Positions 17,702 through 27,037 are shown, counted from the stretch's first letter. The stretch is 42,408 nucleotides of DNA from Calothrix sp. MO_192.B10 (GCA_030065055.1 JASJDS010000040.1:1-42408), one strand, 5' to 3'. Numbers and translations are program-made. The notes: generated from the letters alone by a model not told the origin.

Positions 17702-18136
17702 TTGGCAAATCAATCTTACCCAGTAAGTGAAACTTCTTTGGTTCCAGTTGGGAGCCACTGCATTCTCGAATTATACGACTGCCCAACAGATTTACTCAAT
17801 AATCTGGTATTTATTAGGGATTCCTTACAGGAGGCGGCTAAGAGAGCAAAGTCTACTCTGTTAAAGGAAATAACGCACCAGTTTCATCCCTATGGAGTCA
17901 CAGCTCTAGCACTGTTAGCAGAGTCTCATATTTCGATCCATACATGGCCTGAAACAGGGTACATAGCGGTGGATATTTTTACCTGTGGTCAACATACGGA
18001 ACCAGAAGCAGCTTGTAAGTTCCTTTTACAAGCTTTTCAGGCTCGTAATCATGTACTTTTGAATTTTCCCAGAGGTAAACTGACACCCCAACTGCAAAAA
18101 TTGGAAGAAAGTTTCCTGGTACAAGCAAGCATTTAG
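17702..18136 (+). CDS. speD: S-adenosylmethionine decarboxylase proenzyme
   Basis: This 144-residue pyruvoyl enzyme makes decarboxylated S-adenosylmethionine, the aminopropyl donor for spermidine. The proenzyme cleaves itself before Ser75 in LLAESHISIHTWPE to create the pyruvoyl group; His80 and Cys95 (FTCGQHTEPEA) match the catalytic pair of the prokaryotic family. The FHPYGVTALALL strand is conserved too. A TAA stop lies immediately before codon 1, and the first residues are TTG-encoded Met then ANQSYPVSETS, so TTG 17702 is the only start that keeps the N-terminus; the next Met-like option would delete conserved sequence. No strong ribosome site is seen. A long structured region precedes it, which suggests post-transcriptional control. 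Confidence 0.92.
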   Translation: MANQSYPVSETSLVPVGSHCILELYDCPTDLLNNLVFIRDSLQEAAKRAKSTLLKEITHQFHPYGVTALALLAESHISIHTWPETGYIAVDIFTCGQHTEPEAACKFLLQAFQARNHVLLNFPRGKLTPQLQKLEESFLVQASI

Positions 18137-18489
18137 CGATCGTTGACCAAAACTTTATTTTTGAGCAGGTGGAGCGTGAAAAGCGGATGTTAGACGGTAT
18201 TAACCTTGTAAGTATGTTACACCTGCCCAGATATTTAAGGCAAGCGATCGCATCTGCAAACCAAGTCTATACCCTCGCTGAACCTCCTAAGTTTTTTGGA
18301 CAAGGCTCTGTTGTAGGAGGAGGGAGTGAGGGAGTGAGGGAGTGAGGGAGTGATGGAGTGAGAGAGTCACATAACACCTGAATTTAGAATGAGCGAATGT
18401 AGAATTTAGAATTATTTTTCTGAATTCTGCATTCTTAATTCTTCATCAGTACTCCTTCACTCCTTCCCTCCTTCCCTCCTTCCCTACTC
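18137..18489. other. Spacer after speD with tandem repeats
   Basis: No gene is seen. GAGGGAGT/GATGGAGT octamers form an array at 18318-18367, followed by GAATTTAGAATGAGCGAATG repeats and TCCTTCCC pyrimidine runs up to the peroxiredoxin stop codon. The speD and peroxiredoxin genes converge here; no clean terminator hairpin is visible. Confidence 0.6.
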
Positions 18490-19053
18490 TCACGCTGCTT
18501 GTAATTCTTCCAGTCGTGCTAGCACTTCTCGACTATGAATGGATGGATTAACTTTGACAAAAGTCTCCCGTAAAACTCCTTGGGGGTCAATAATAAAGGA
18601 GTGGCGCACAGAAATAAAGCTCATCCAAGAACCATAAGCTTTACTAACCGCACCATTGGTATCAGCTAACAGGGGAAATTTTAAACCCTCTGAGTCACAA
18701 AACTCGGCGTGGGAGTCCACATCATCAGCACTCACACCAATTATTTGCGTATTTTTTTCTATGTATTTGGGTAAATCTTGCTGGAAACGACGGGCTTCTA
18801 TGGTACAACCAGACGTAAAATCTTTGGGATAAAAGTATATAACCACCCATTTACCCCGAAAATCTGCCAGGGATATGCTGCCATCACCAGTATTAGTTGG
18901 CAATGTAAACTCAGGAGCTGCTTGATCCACTGTAGGCAGTTTACCACCCATTGCGATCGCACTAGGCACAAAGTTGAACCAACTAATAATCGCAAAACAA
19001 CTTGCAAATAAGATACTAATAAAATGACGACGGGAAATCATGTTCTCCACCAA
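18490..19053 (-). CDS. Peroxiredoxin, BCP/PrxQ type, with export signal
   Basis: This 187-residue thiol peroxidase reduces hydrogen peroxide and organic peroxides. Its core is APEFTLPTNTGDG, the active-site block YFYPKDFTSGCTIEARRF with peroxidatic Cys83, and a C-terminal region with IDPQGVLRE. The usual TPGCT is TSGCT here, and the residue five after Cys83 is Arg, so the PrxQ-type resolving cysteine at that place is missing; Cys119 (AEFCDSEG) is the only other cysteine of the core. The N-terminus carries SRRHFISIL, a hydrophobic stretch, and PSAIA before residue 35, which fits a twin-arginine or Sec signal peptide, so it probably acts in the periplasm or thylakoid lumen. Start at ATG 19053; an alternative is the ATG at 19041. 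Confidence 0.9.
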   Translation of the reverse strand: MVENMISRRHFISILFASCFAIISWFNFVPSAIAMGGKLPTVDQAAPEFTLPTNTGDGSISLADFRGKWVVIYFYPKDFTSGCTIEARRFQQDLPKYIEKNTQIIGVSADDVDSHAEFCDSEGLKFPLLADTNGAVSKAYGSWMSFISVRHSFIIDPQGVLRETFVKVNPSIHSREVLARLEELQAA

Positions 19054-19121
19054 AATTGATACTTAACATAAGTTTACAATTCTTGGTGAAATAGATGTCA
19101 TCATGTTTTGCTCAAAGGGTC

Positions 19122-19250
19122 ATATGATGTCCGGCAAATTACCCATAATATGTCCGCAGCGAGTGGAACGAAGTGAAACGACGCAATCCCAAAGTCTTTG
19201 AGATTGCTTCCCTACGGTCGCAATGACGGTTATTTAAACGGACATCATAT
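19122..19250. mobile_element. 129-bp MITE-like element with 12-bp terminal inverted repeats
   Basis: ATATGATGTCCG at 19122-19133 and CGGACATCATAT at 19239-19250 are perfect inverted repeats. They enclose a GAGTGGAACGAAGTGAAACG / GATTGCTTCCCTACGGTCG core of the widely dispersed type. The element has no coding capacity. Target duplications are not obvious from the flanks. Confidence 0.7.
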
Positions 19251-19261
19251 CATATCAATTC

Positions 19262-19329
19262 AAATGATGTTTGCGACACATACATTCTTCGTAAGTACAT
19301 GGCATCCACAATTTTTTAGTGTATAAAAT
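19262..19329 (-). repeat. TGTGTCGCAAACAT dispersed repeat, inverted copy
   Basis: The reverse complement of this 68-bp stretch matches 34971-35038 at about 90 percent (seven differences by my count). It shares GTGGATGCC and ACGAAGAATGTATGTGTCGC. It lacks the full GGGGCACGGC arm that precedes the other copy. Confidence 0.8.
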
Positions 19330-19383
19330 TACTCGTGGAATAAATTCACAAAATCCAAAATCCAAAATCCAAAATTGAATGAC

Positions 19384-20352
19384 TCACAGCCACTCAATGA
19401 TCTTTGCTTTTTCTGATAGTTGAGCCTGTTTTTGCCCTAGATTGCGTGCCCTAGCAGTAAACAAACCAATGGGGGTATTTAAGAAACCTACCAGAGAAGC
19501 TTTTCCCTGGCTCAATTTGATTGCTTCCCTAGGTAATTCTTTTAATAACCAACGTCCCAACCTATACCCATATTCTTTGAGTGTAATATTTCGCATCAAA
19601 TCTACACCGTACAATTGGTGGAGATACTTATTCGAGCGTCCATAACGTTGCCATTGACTGCTTAATTCTGGAAATGTAACGCGATGGCGGTGTTGCACAA
19701 TCGCTTTTGGAGCAAATTCCAAACTACCGATGTTTTGCTGGAGAATCCGCCAACAAATATCTGCGTCGCCACCAGTGGTTAAATAGGGACGAAATAAACC
19801 CACTTTTGCCAGTACTTGCCTTCTAATGGCTAAATTAGCTGTTTGTCCATAGGGATAAAACTTATGGGCAAGGGTATGTTTTTGGGATAGGGTATCCTGA
19901 CTATCTGCATATTTTTCTAGTAGGGTATTTCCGGGTAAAGCCGTAATTTCACCTGCTACAATTGCTACATTATGATTGGCAAAAGGTGCTATTAAAGAGT
20001 TTAACCACTGGGGCTGGGGGCGACAATCAGCGTCAGTAAAAGCAATGATTTCCCCTATGGCAGAACGAATACCCTTATTCCTGGCAGCATAGGAACTTTG
20101 AATATTATTTTCCCTCAGGGGATGAATAGTAATCTGGCTATGTTGAGCCATTGTTTGTAAAATGGCAAGGGTGCGATCGCTGCTATTATTGTCTACTAGT
20201 AAATACTCTACCTGATGCCTAGGATAAGTCTGTGCTAGCAAACAATTAATTAAGTCAGGTAAATCAGCCTCGCCATTATAAATAGGTATAACGACTGATA
20301 CTTTTGGGCAAAAAGTATCATGATTTTTCTTATACGGAATCACAAATACCAT
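19384..20352 (-). CDS. Glycosyltransferase family 2
   Basis: This 322-residue GT-A enzyme transfers a sugar from a nucleotide donor to a growing glycan. The N-terminus VSVVIPIYNGEADLPDLINC and LLVDNNSSDRT form the nucleotide-binding fold; FTDADCRPQPQWL carries the DxD-type metal site. GGDADICWRI is the acceptor-side acidic motif, followed by HRHRVTFPELSSQWQRYGRS. The C-terminus may associate peripherally with the membrane, but no strong spanning segments are seen. The closest functional analogy is exopolysaccharide-type GT2 enzymes of filamentous cyanobacteria, yet no polysaccharide cluster surrounds it. ATG 20352 is used; MVFVIPYKK precedes the catalytic domain by about 18 residues. Confidence 0.9.
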   Translation of the reverse strand: MVFVIPYKKNHDTFCPKVSVVIPIYNGEADLPDLINCLLAQTYPRHQVEYLLVDNNSSDRTLAILQTMAQHSQITIHPLRENNIQSSYAARNKGIRSAIGEIIAFTDADCRPQPQWLNSLIAPFANHNVAIVAGEITALPGNTLLEKYADSQDTLSQKHTLAHKFYPYGQTANLAIRRQVLAKVGLFRPYLTTGGDADICWRILQQNIGSLEFAPKAIVQHRHRVTFPELSSQWQRYGRSNKYLHQLYGVDLMRNITLKEYGYRLGRWLLKELPREAIKLSQGKASLVGFLNTPIGLFTARARNLGQKQAQLSEKAKIIEWL

Positions 20353-21511
20353 GTATTCTGGATAGGGAATAAGAGAAATATTACAGAATCAAGCCGTAAT
20401 TTTTCTGGGAGATTCTAAAAATAGACAAAAGGTTGAGACACACAGCAGAATCTGCCGCAAACCACAGTTAACAGTATTGAAGGTGGATGGAGGCAGATTT
20501 ATACCTCTCGGCAACACCCTACACCCTAATCCCTACACCCGTTTCATGTGACACTCCTACACTTCAGGAGGCAGGTAAGTGTAGGCTTCTGCCGGAAATT
20601 ATCCTTGCAGAAATTCGTTCGTGGTACTCCAATTGTTTCCCACTACTGCAGTTTATAGTCAGGCACGTGTACCTCCCGACTTTAGTTTCATGGTAACCCA
20701 GCACAAAGATGGAAATCAAGGCGCTATCCCCACTCCCGCGTTGACCGACGGTCCCTGTTCAGTAGTTAATATATATTGAGAATAATTTTAAATTACTTTC
20801 CAAATCGCTGAATTTAAGAAAATCCAAGAACTAAATTATCCCATTCCTGGACTCAACCTGTTTTTTGCACACCTTGACGTTCCATAAAAAAAGGCCAAAT
20901 CCCTCTTATTACAATCGTGAATGCACAAAAATAGGATTTAGCTAGTTTTCGGTACGAGGTATCATCACAAGTTAGTGAATGATTTCTATTGTACCATCAA
21001 CTTATTGCTATTATTTTGCACTTATATATTTATACTGGTTGTCTTTCAATAGGGTTTACCAGCCTATAACTCTTTCTATACAAGAATTTGAGAATAAATA
21101 GTATATGTAGTTACAAAAATTATTCAAAAATTAATGCAATATATTTTCATTAGCTCTGGTACTATGTTAAAGGAAGTAATTGAAACAAATAGTCAGTAAG
21201 CTCTGTACATATTTCAGTTATTTCAAAACTTTCTCACAAACTCAAACCATGACTAACATGGCTGTTCTGATCAATTAGTTAATTATTTAGTAGTCGCTTA
21301 ATTCAAGGTTAATAGTGCCTATGGGGATAGCTTTTAGGTATTACACGTTGCCTATATAAGGTTTATTTCAATAGGGTGCCTGCTTGAGTTAGTGAATTTG
21401 GTTTGGGTAAAGGTTACAAGTTTTGTCTTCCACCTTTTCCCTTTTATCTCTGGATAAGAATTGATTGTGTTGAACAATAAGAGTTTGTTTTTCTAATTTT
21501 CAGGAGCCAGA
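20353..21511. other. Long spacer between the glycosyltransferase and isiB
   Basis: It contains the HEARO-like element (20548-20760), then about 750 bp of A+T-rich DNA that should include the isiB promoter. The phrase TTCAATAGGGT occurs twice (21047 and 21367). I looked for a Fur-type box and found only A+T-rich partial matches, so none is annotated. A GGAG ribosome site lies about 7 nt before the isiB ATG. Confidence 0.55.
20548..20760 (-). ncRNA. Candidate orphan HEARO-type RNA (IscB/IsrB omega RNA)
   Basis: On the minus strand the element starts GAACAGGGACCGTCGGTCAA, continues GGGAGTGGGGATAGCGCC and then CTGGGTTACC. It has the block GTCGGGAGGTACACGTGCC and ends with the hairpin CCTACACTT/AAGTGTAGG. 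Length (about 213 nt), hairpin-rich make-up and the ATGA immediately following it (minus strand, 20547-20544) match what I remember of HEARO RNAs, which sit beside NTGA motifs. No IscB/IsrB nuclease gene is present here; the next gene on this strand is the glycosyltransferase. The assignment rests on memory of the motif, not on a covariance search. Confidence 0.45.
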
Positions 21512-22027
21512 ATGTCAAAAAAAATTGGTTTGTTTTACGGTAGTACCACAGGAAAAACTGAAGCTGTAGCAGAGATGATTAGGGATGAATTGGGTGATGG
21601 TATAGTCACTTTATACGAAATTTCCCAAGTAGAGACTGCTGATTTTGATGAGTATGAATGCCTGATTATTGCCTGTCCTACATGGGATATTGGGGAATTG
21701 CAGAGTGATTGGGATGGCTTTTACCAAGACGAACTAGAAAGCATTGATTTTAGCGGTAAAACAGTTGCTTACTTTGGTACTGGAGATCAAATTGGTTACA
21801 GCGATAATTTCCAAGATGCCATGGGAATTTTAGAAGAAGCGATTTCTGGTAAAGGTGGTAAAACAGTTGGTTATACATCCACTGAGGGATATGATTTTGA
21901 CAATTCTAAGGCTTTGAGAGATGGAAAGTTTGTAGGGCTAGCAATTGATGAAGATAATCAATCTGACCTCACAGGGGAGCGAGTTAAAGACTGGGTTGCT
22001 CAATTAAAGACTGAATTTGGTTTGTAA
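21512..22027 (+). CDS. isiB: Flavodoxin
   Basis: This 171-residue long-chain flavodoxin is an FMN electron carrier that replaces ferredoxin between photosystem I and its acceptors when iron is scarce. The phosphate-binding loop is GSTTGKTE at residues 10-17. The FMN-stacking residues are a Trp in CPTWDIGELQSDW and a Tyr in GTGDQIGYSDNF, and the roughly 20-residue insertion of long-chain flavodoxins is present (YTSTEGYDFDNSKALRDG). A CAGGAG ribosome site precedes the ATG. It is first in line before a hydrolase-like gene and an antenna gene array, the reverse of the usual isiA-isiB order. Iron regulation through FurA is expected from relatives, but no box could be pinned down. Confidence 0.97.
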   Translation: MSKKIGLFYGSTTGKTEAVAEMIRDELGDGIVTLYEISQVETADFDEYECLIIACPTWDIGELQSDWDGFYQDELESIDFSGKTVAYFGTGDQIGYSDNFQDAMGILEEAISGKGGKTVGYTSTEGYDFDNSKALRDGKFVGLAIDEDNQSDLTGERVKDWVAQLKTEFGL

Positions 22028-22269
22028 ATAGTTGTGAGCTTTAGATTTGAAGTTGTGAATTGCATAACAATACTGTTCAACTCATGACTAAAAATCACTC
22101 GTAACTGGATTAACAATGGTGGTTAGATGTTAGGGGATAGGGAGGGAAGAGGTATTTATGACTAACGTCAAGCTCCGCTCACACATTGGGCTGTGAGAAT
22201 TTTTTGATGTAGATGCGTGTAGTATGGCTTCTCTTAGAGTAGGGCTGATTTGTATAACGATGGATAGTT

Positions 22270-23049
22270 ATGATTGATTCATTTGATGTTCTGTGGTTAA
22301 CCGCTAGTCCAAGTTTGAAGTATTTTGACCAACCATTACTTAAGTTTTTGTCTGCATCCTTGCAGATAGCCGAGTGGGAATATTATCCAACACTAGATGA
22401 AGCCAGCTCTATTGATGAAGCTGTGAGGCTAATTGATGAGTTTTTACAATCTTACTCTCATCCAGTTCATTTAGCTGGTCATGGTACGGGAGGAGCGATC
22501 GCATTAATGTTTGCCCGTCGCTTCCCTAACAAAGTCAAATCCCTGACTCTGCTGGGTGTAGGCTCCCAACCTGCTATCAATTGGCAAACCCATTATTATG
22601 CCCAAAGGCAAATGTTTTTCCTTAGTCGTGAACGAGTTTTAGCAAATAATGCACGTAGTTTGTTTGGCTATCAACCGCCTCATACAATGAAGAAGTTAAT
22701 GGCTACTTTAGAGGGAGATTTGCAGGAATCTCCTTGCTCCCATTCTGCTTTCAAAATAACTCATTTACCCAAAGGTGGAGTTCATATGCCTTTAATGGTA
22801 TGTGGCTGCAAAACTGACCCAGTTATTAGTCCGTCATTATTACAGGATTGGTCTAATTGGTTTAAGCCAGAAGATAGACTTTGGGAATGCCCCCGGGGAT
22901 TACATTTCTTTCACTACTTTTACCCTCAAAATGTCGGTAAGCAAATGTTGAGCTTTTGGCAAAGTTTGCATCCGCGATCAGTATCAGAGATTCAAAGTCA
23001 ATCCCCAGAAATACTTATAAATGCAGATAATTCTCAAGCGATCGCGTAG
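22270..23049 (+). CDS. Alpha/beta-hydrolase-fold protein lacking the nucleophile serine
   Basis: The 259 residues have the alpha/beta-hydrolase pattern: strand HPVHLAG, nucleophile elbow, RRFPNKVKSLTLLGVGSQP, PLMVCGCKTDPVISP around the acid position, and RGLHFFHYF near the catalytic His position. At the elbow the sequence is GHGTGG (residues 70-75), where active enzymes have GHSxGG; a Gly occupies the Ser position, with Thr73 next to it. The protein is therefore probably a non-catalytic relative or uses another mechanism. It lies 242 bp after isiB and before the antenna array, so it belongs to the iron-stress island. Its role is unknown. Hairpin GCTCCC/GGGAGC follows the stop. Confidence 0.82.
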   Translation: MIDSFDVLWLTASPSLKYFDQPLLKFLSASLQIAEWEYYPTLDEASSIDEAVRLIDEFLQSYSHPVHLAGHGTGGAIALMFARRFPNKVKSLTLLGVGSQPAINWQTHYYAQRQMFFLSRERVLANNARSLFGYQPPHTMKKLMATLEGDLQESPCSHSAFKITHLPKGGVHMPLMVCGCKTDPVISPSLLQDWSNWFKPEDRLWECPRGLHFFHYFYPQNVGKQMLSFWQSLHPRSVSEIQSQSPEILINADNSQAIA

Positions 23050-23335
23050 CGGCTCCCTCTGGGAGCATCAACTACCAGCCAAAATGTAACGAAATATTAA
23101 TTTAGGCTTGGCATCGCTTCTCAGAAGTGCATACTTAATCTTAATGAAATTATTTCTCATTTCATTGTCTAAGCTAATGAAAATATTGAGCATAGTTAAG
23201 TTATTCTCACCTAATTAATCGGGAGGCTTTGATGTTGTAATCGAAGTTTGAATAGGCTTTTCATCCATTAGTTGCAATATTTGCACTAAGTCTCATTCAG
23301 TTTACCCCTTCAATACTTATTGAGATAAATTATAA
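23050..23335. other. Spacer before the antenna array
   Basis: A GCTCCC-TCT-GGGAGC hairpin stands at 23052-23066, directly after the hydrolase stop codon, and could slow or end transcription. The remaining 270 bp are A+T-rich without repeats and may hold a promoter for the three-gene antenna operon, though I cannot define its boxes. Confidence 0.45.
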
Positions 23336-24403
23336 ATGAGTATTTTCTGGAAACCTGTATTCCCATTGCTGGGCTGGTCTTTGGATGATCAAGAATCTGG
23401 AGCGCCTTTACTGGCAGGTAATGCTAGGTTTATCAACTTGTCAGGACGGCTTTTGGGTGCCCATGTCGCCCATGCTGGACTGATTATGCTATGGGCAGGG
23501 GGAATGACTCTATTTGAGTGTTCCCGATTAAACCCAGATTTGTCCTTGTACGAGCAGAACTTGATTCTGTTGCCCCATTTAGCCACCTTAGGATTAGGTG
23601 TTGGTGAGGGCGGGCAAATCCTTGATACCTATCCCTACTACCTGATTGGGATGTTACATTTAATCGCTTCTGCTGTGTTAGGAGCTGGAGGAATTTACCA
23701 TGCTGTTCTAGGTCCGGAAATCCTGGATGAAGATGGATTTGGCTACAAATGGGAAGATGGCAACAAGATGACCACCATTCTGGGTATTCATCTGGTTATG
23801 TTGGGTCTTGGGGCACTCTTGCTGGTAATCAAAGCAACATCTTGGGGTGGATTGTACGATCCCTTGGTGGAGAGGGTGCGATTGATTCAGCCCAATTTAA
23901 ATCCAGTCAGAATTTTTGGTTATCTATTTGGTTTTGGTCCAAATGGTTGGACAATCACTGGCATGGCAAGTGTGAATAACCTAGAGGATATTGTTGGCGG
24001 ACATTTGTGGGTGAGCATCCTCTGCATTGGAGGTGGGATTTTTCATATCTTTTCTCGGCCATTGAACTGGGCAAAACGTGCTTTGGTATGGTCGGGAGAA
24101 GCTTATCTTTCCTACAGTTTGGGTGCTTTAGCACTGGCTGGCTTCAGTGTCGCTTGTTTTGTTTCCGTCAATGAAATAGCCTATCCCAGTGTATTTTATG
24201 GACCTATTGGTGATACTGCTCCTTTCGTTAGAACAGCATTAGCCAGTGTTCATGCTGGGTTAGGATTTTTGGCACTAGTTGGACATATTTGGCACGCCTA
24301 TAGGTCACGAGCGGCAACACGAGGAGTGAAATATAACACCCTCTTTGATCTCATGGCTAAAGAGACAACACTCTTGGTGCCTGCAAATCTTACATACAGA
24401 TGA
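23336..24403 (+). CDS. Chlorophyll-binding antenna protein, IsiA/Pcb family (copy 1)
   Basis: A 355-residue member of the six-helix CP43-like family that binds chlorophyll a around photosystem I or II. The TM1 signature is [21 protein letters not shown], whose histidines ligate chlorophyll. [54 protein letters not shown] and [11 protein letters not shown] follow in family order. It lacks the large lumenal loop of true CP43. An N-terminal extension of about 25 residues ([18 protein letters not shown]) precedes the family start. It is the first of three closely packed genes (34 bp, then 2 bp gaps), so probably one transcript. Confidence 0.92.
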   Translation: MSIFWKPVFPLLGWSLDDQESGAPLLAGNARFINLSGRLLGAHVAHAGLIMLWAGGMTLFECSRLNPDLSLYEQNLILLPHLATLGLGVGEGGQILDTYPYYLIGMLHLIASAVLGAGGIYHAVLGPEILDEDGFGYKWEDGNKMTTILGIHLVMLGLGALLLVIKATSWGGLYDPLVERVRLIQPNLNPVRIFGYLFGFGPNGWTITGMASVNNLEDIVGGHLWVSILCIGGGIFHIFSRPLNWAKRALVWSGEAYLSYSLGALALAGFSVACFVSVNEIAYPSVFYGPIGDTAPFVRTALASVHAGLGFLALVGHIWHAYRSRAATRGVKYNTLFDLMAKETTLLVPANLTYR

Positions 24404-24437
24404 AACAATTTCAGTTGAGTAAGGAGAAAATTGAATT

Positions 24438-25469
24438 ATGGCGATCGCAACAGACGCCACAGCACAAATTCCCTGGCGGGCAGGCAATGCCAGATTAGTC
24501 AACCTATCTGGAAAGTTATTGGGTGCCCATGTTGCCCATGCTGGTTTGATAGTACTTTGGGCAGGAGCTATTACCCTCTTTGAAGTAGCACAGTTAGATC
24601 CTTCCCGCTCCATGTATGAACAAGGATTGATTGTGTTACCCAACCTCGCCCGGTTAGGGATTGGAGTTGGCGAAGGCGGTGCAGTGGTTGACACCTATCC
24701 CTACTTTGTGATTGGGGTATTACATTTAATTAGTTCTGCATTTTTGGGGGCTGGTGGAATGTTTCATGCCCTCAAAGGACCCGAAACATTGGAAGATAAA
24801 TTCTCTTTCTTTGGCTATCGTTGGGATGATGCCAACAAAATGACCACTATCCTGGGGATTCATCTGGTTTTATTGGGAATAGGTGCATTTTTACTGGTTG
24901 CTAAGGCCATGTTTTACGGTGGATTGTACGATCCAGCCATTCATAATGTGCGAGCGATCGCCGATCCAACTTTGAATCCAGGGAAAATCTTTGGTTATCT
25001 GTTAGGTACAGAAGGTAAGTTTTGGCTTGCCAGTGTGGATAACCTAGAAGATGTTGTGGGTGGTCACATTTGGATTGGTACAATCTGCATTTTGGGTGGA
25101 ATTTGGCATATCCGCACTACACCTTTTCCTTGGGCAAAACAACTTTTTGTCTGGTCGGGTGAGGCTTATCTTTCCTATAGCATTGGTGCTGTGAGTTTGA
25201 TGGCATTTGTAGCTACATTATTTGTGTCAGTTAATACCACAGTCTTCCCCACAGAGTTTTTTGGACCAACACTATTGTTGAAATTCGATCGCTTCCCAGT
25301 GTTTGCCAGTGCTGATGGTGCCTTAACTTCCCGGGTTTGGTTAGCAAATGCTCACTTCTGGTTAGGCTTTTTCTTTTTACAGGGACACTTATTCCACGCA
25401 CTACGGGCAGCAGGTTATAGCTTTGTTGAAGGTAGAGTCATTACATCCACACGGGGACAGGTAAGTTAA
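24438..25469 (+). CDS. Chlorophyll-binding antenna protein, IsiA/Pcb family (copy 2)
   Basis: This 343-residue CP43-like six-helix antenna protein has the family blocks in order: [80 protein letters not shown] and [20 protein letters not shown], the last carrying the TM6 histidines. Start ATG 24438 has a clear AAGGAG ribosome site (24421-24426). The TM5-TM6 lumenal loop ([17 protein letters not shown]) is longer than in copy 5. The stop is only two bases before the next ATG, so translation is probably coupled to the PsaL-fusion gene. Confidence 0.92.
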   Translation: MAIATDATAQIPWRAGNARLVNLSGKLLGAHVAHAGLIVLWAGAITLFEVAQLDPSRSMYEQGLIVLPNLARLGIGVGEGGAVVDTYPYFVIGVLHLISSAFLGAGGMFHALKGPETLEDKFSFFGYRWDDANKMTTILGIHLVLLGIGAFLLVAKAMFYGGLYDPAIHNVRAIADPTLNPGKIFGYLLGTEGKFWLASVDNLEDVVGGHIWIGTICILGGIWHIRTTPFPWAKQLFVWSGEAYLSYSIGAVSLMAFVATLFVSVNTTVFPTEFFGPTLLLKFDRFPVFASADGALTSRVWLANAHFWLGFFFLQGHLFHALRAAGYSFVEGRVITSTRGQVS

Positions 25470-25471
25470 TT

Positions 25472-27031
25472 ATGACAACTACACAAGAAAATCCCTTCAA
25501 GTCCCTTGGTTTTTCAACTGATGCAATGGTTGAAACCAACTATGTTAAGGATTCAATGGATCCTTATTCTTGGTGGGCTGGTAATTTACGCTTCCTGGAT
25601 TTATCCGGGAAATTACTAGGGGCGCATGTTGCCCACGCAGGATTGATTGTACTCTGGGCAGGGGCAATGACCCTGTTTGAAGTATCGAGGTTAGATCCAA
25701 CCGTGCCCATGTCCGAGCAGGGGTTAATTTTATTACCCCATTTAGCCACATTGGGCATTGGTATAGGAGATGGGGGACAGGTTATTGATACTTACCCCTA
25801 CTTTGCGATCGGGATGTTGCACCTAATCAGTTCCGCAGTTTTAGGTGCAGGGGGTATTTATCACTCCACCCTCGGACCAAGTAAGTTGGATGAAAAAGGC
25901 TTTGGTTATCGTTGGGATGATGGTAACAAAATGACCACCATTCTGGGGATTCATCTGGTACTTTTGGGCATAGGAGCATTGCTGCTGGTAGCAAAAGCGG
26001 TATCTTTTGGCGGACTGTACGACCCGGTGGCAGAACAGGTACGGTTAATTAATAACCCCACCCTCAATCTCCTGACCATTTTTGGGTATCTGGTAGGTAT
26101 TACCCCCGATGGTTGGACATTGAAAGGAATGGCTGCTGTAGATAACCTGGAAACTGTAGTGGGCGGTCATCTTTGGATTGGCGCGATCTGCATTTTAGGT
26201 GGTATTTGGCATATCCGCACTGTACCGACAAACTGGGCAAAGGGATTATTTGTTTGGTCTGGTGAAGCATATCTATCCTATAGTCAGGCAGCTCTTGCTT
26301 ATATGGGATTTTTTGCTGCTTACTTTGTATGGGCAAATGATACAGTTTATCCTTCCATATTTTATGGAGCTGCGGAAACATTAACTGTTGATGGAGCAAT
26401 TACCCCCCGCACCTGGTTAATGCTCTTCCATGTCATCTTTGCTAGTTTGCTGTTAGCAGGACACTTTTGGCACGCATTGAGAGCAAGGGCAGTTGCGGCT
26501 GGGTTTGTTTTCAGTCAGATGAAATTTAATCCTGACGCGCTTTTGGGAGATACCCAGTTTAGCAGCACATCAATTGTTGAAGGTATTGTGCAACCCTTTG
26601 AGAGTGATCCTCAGTCAGGTAATTTAGCTACTCCCATTAACACTGATGGTATTACCCGGACTTGGATTAAAAACCTACCTATTTACCGAGATGGATTATC
26701 CCCAATTACAAGGGGGTTAGAAATAGGTATGGCTCACGGCTATTTTATTCTGGGCCCATTTTTAGAACTAGGTCCTTTAAGAAACAGCGATGTAGCTCTC
26801 TTAGCTGGATTCGGTAGTGCATCTGGTTTAGTTGTAATTCTGAGTTTGGGTCTATTCATATATGGAGCATCAGTATTTCAGGATAGGAGCAAACCAGTGG
26901 GTATCTTACCCGACAACATCCAAACTTATAAAGACTGGAGCTTTTTTACCTCTGGCTTTTTAATCGGTGGTATTGGAGGCGCGATTTTTGCCTGTTTCAT
27001 TCTGCTAGAAATTGGGCGAGCAGTTATCTAG
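25472..27031 (+). CDS. IsiA/Pcb antenna protein fused to a PsaL-like domain (copy 3)
   Basis: This 519-residue fusion has residues about 30-350 as a complete IsiA-type six-helix antenna ([31 protein letters not shown]). After a linker, residues about 370-519 match photosystem I subunit Psa[59 protein letters not shown], and two or three further membrane helices ending [11 protein letters not shown]. PsaL mediates photosystem I trimerisation and sits at the oligomer core. The fused domain could therefore plant an antenna protein in the PsaL position of monomeric photosystem I during iron stress (inference). IsiA-PsaL fusions are known in some cyanobacteria. A hairpin follows the stop. Confidence 0.94.
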   Translation: MTTTQENPFKSLGFSTDAMVETNYVKDSMDPYSWWAGNLRFLDLSGKLLGAHVAHAGLIVLWAGAMTLFEVSRLDPTVPMSEQGLILLPHLATLGIGIGDGGQVIDTYPYFAIGMLHLISSAVLGAGGIYHSTLGPSKLDEKGFGYRWDDGNKMTTILGIHLVLLGIGALLLVAKAVSFGGLYDPVAEQVRLINNPTLNLLTIFGYLVGITPDGWTLKGMAAVDNLETVVGGHLWIGAICILGGIWHIRTVPTNWAKGLFVWSGEAYLSYSQAALAYMGFFAAYFVWANDTVYPSIFYGAAETLTVDGAITPRTWLMLFHVIFASLLLAGHFWHALRARAVAAGFVFSQMKFNPDALLGDTQFSSTSIVEGIVQPFESDPQSGNLATPINTDGITRTWIKNLPIYRDGLSPITRGLEIGMAHGYFILGPFLELGPLRNSDVALLAGFGSASGLVVILSLGLFIYGASVFQDRSKPVGILPDNIQTYKDWSFFTSGFLIGGIGGAIFACFILLEIGRAVI

Positions 27032-27037
27032 AGAATA

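Noticed and set aside
20487-20696. 69-codon plus-strand frame
   Set aside because: It lies inside the HEARO-like element and is antisense to it; no homologue recognised.
20761-21511. Fur boxes upstream of isiB and isiA
   Set aside because: Expected from biology, but the A+T-rich partial matches are no better than background, so none is annotated.
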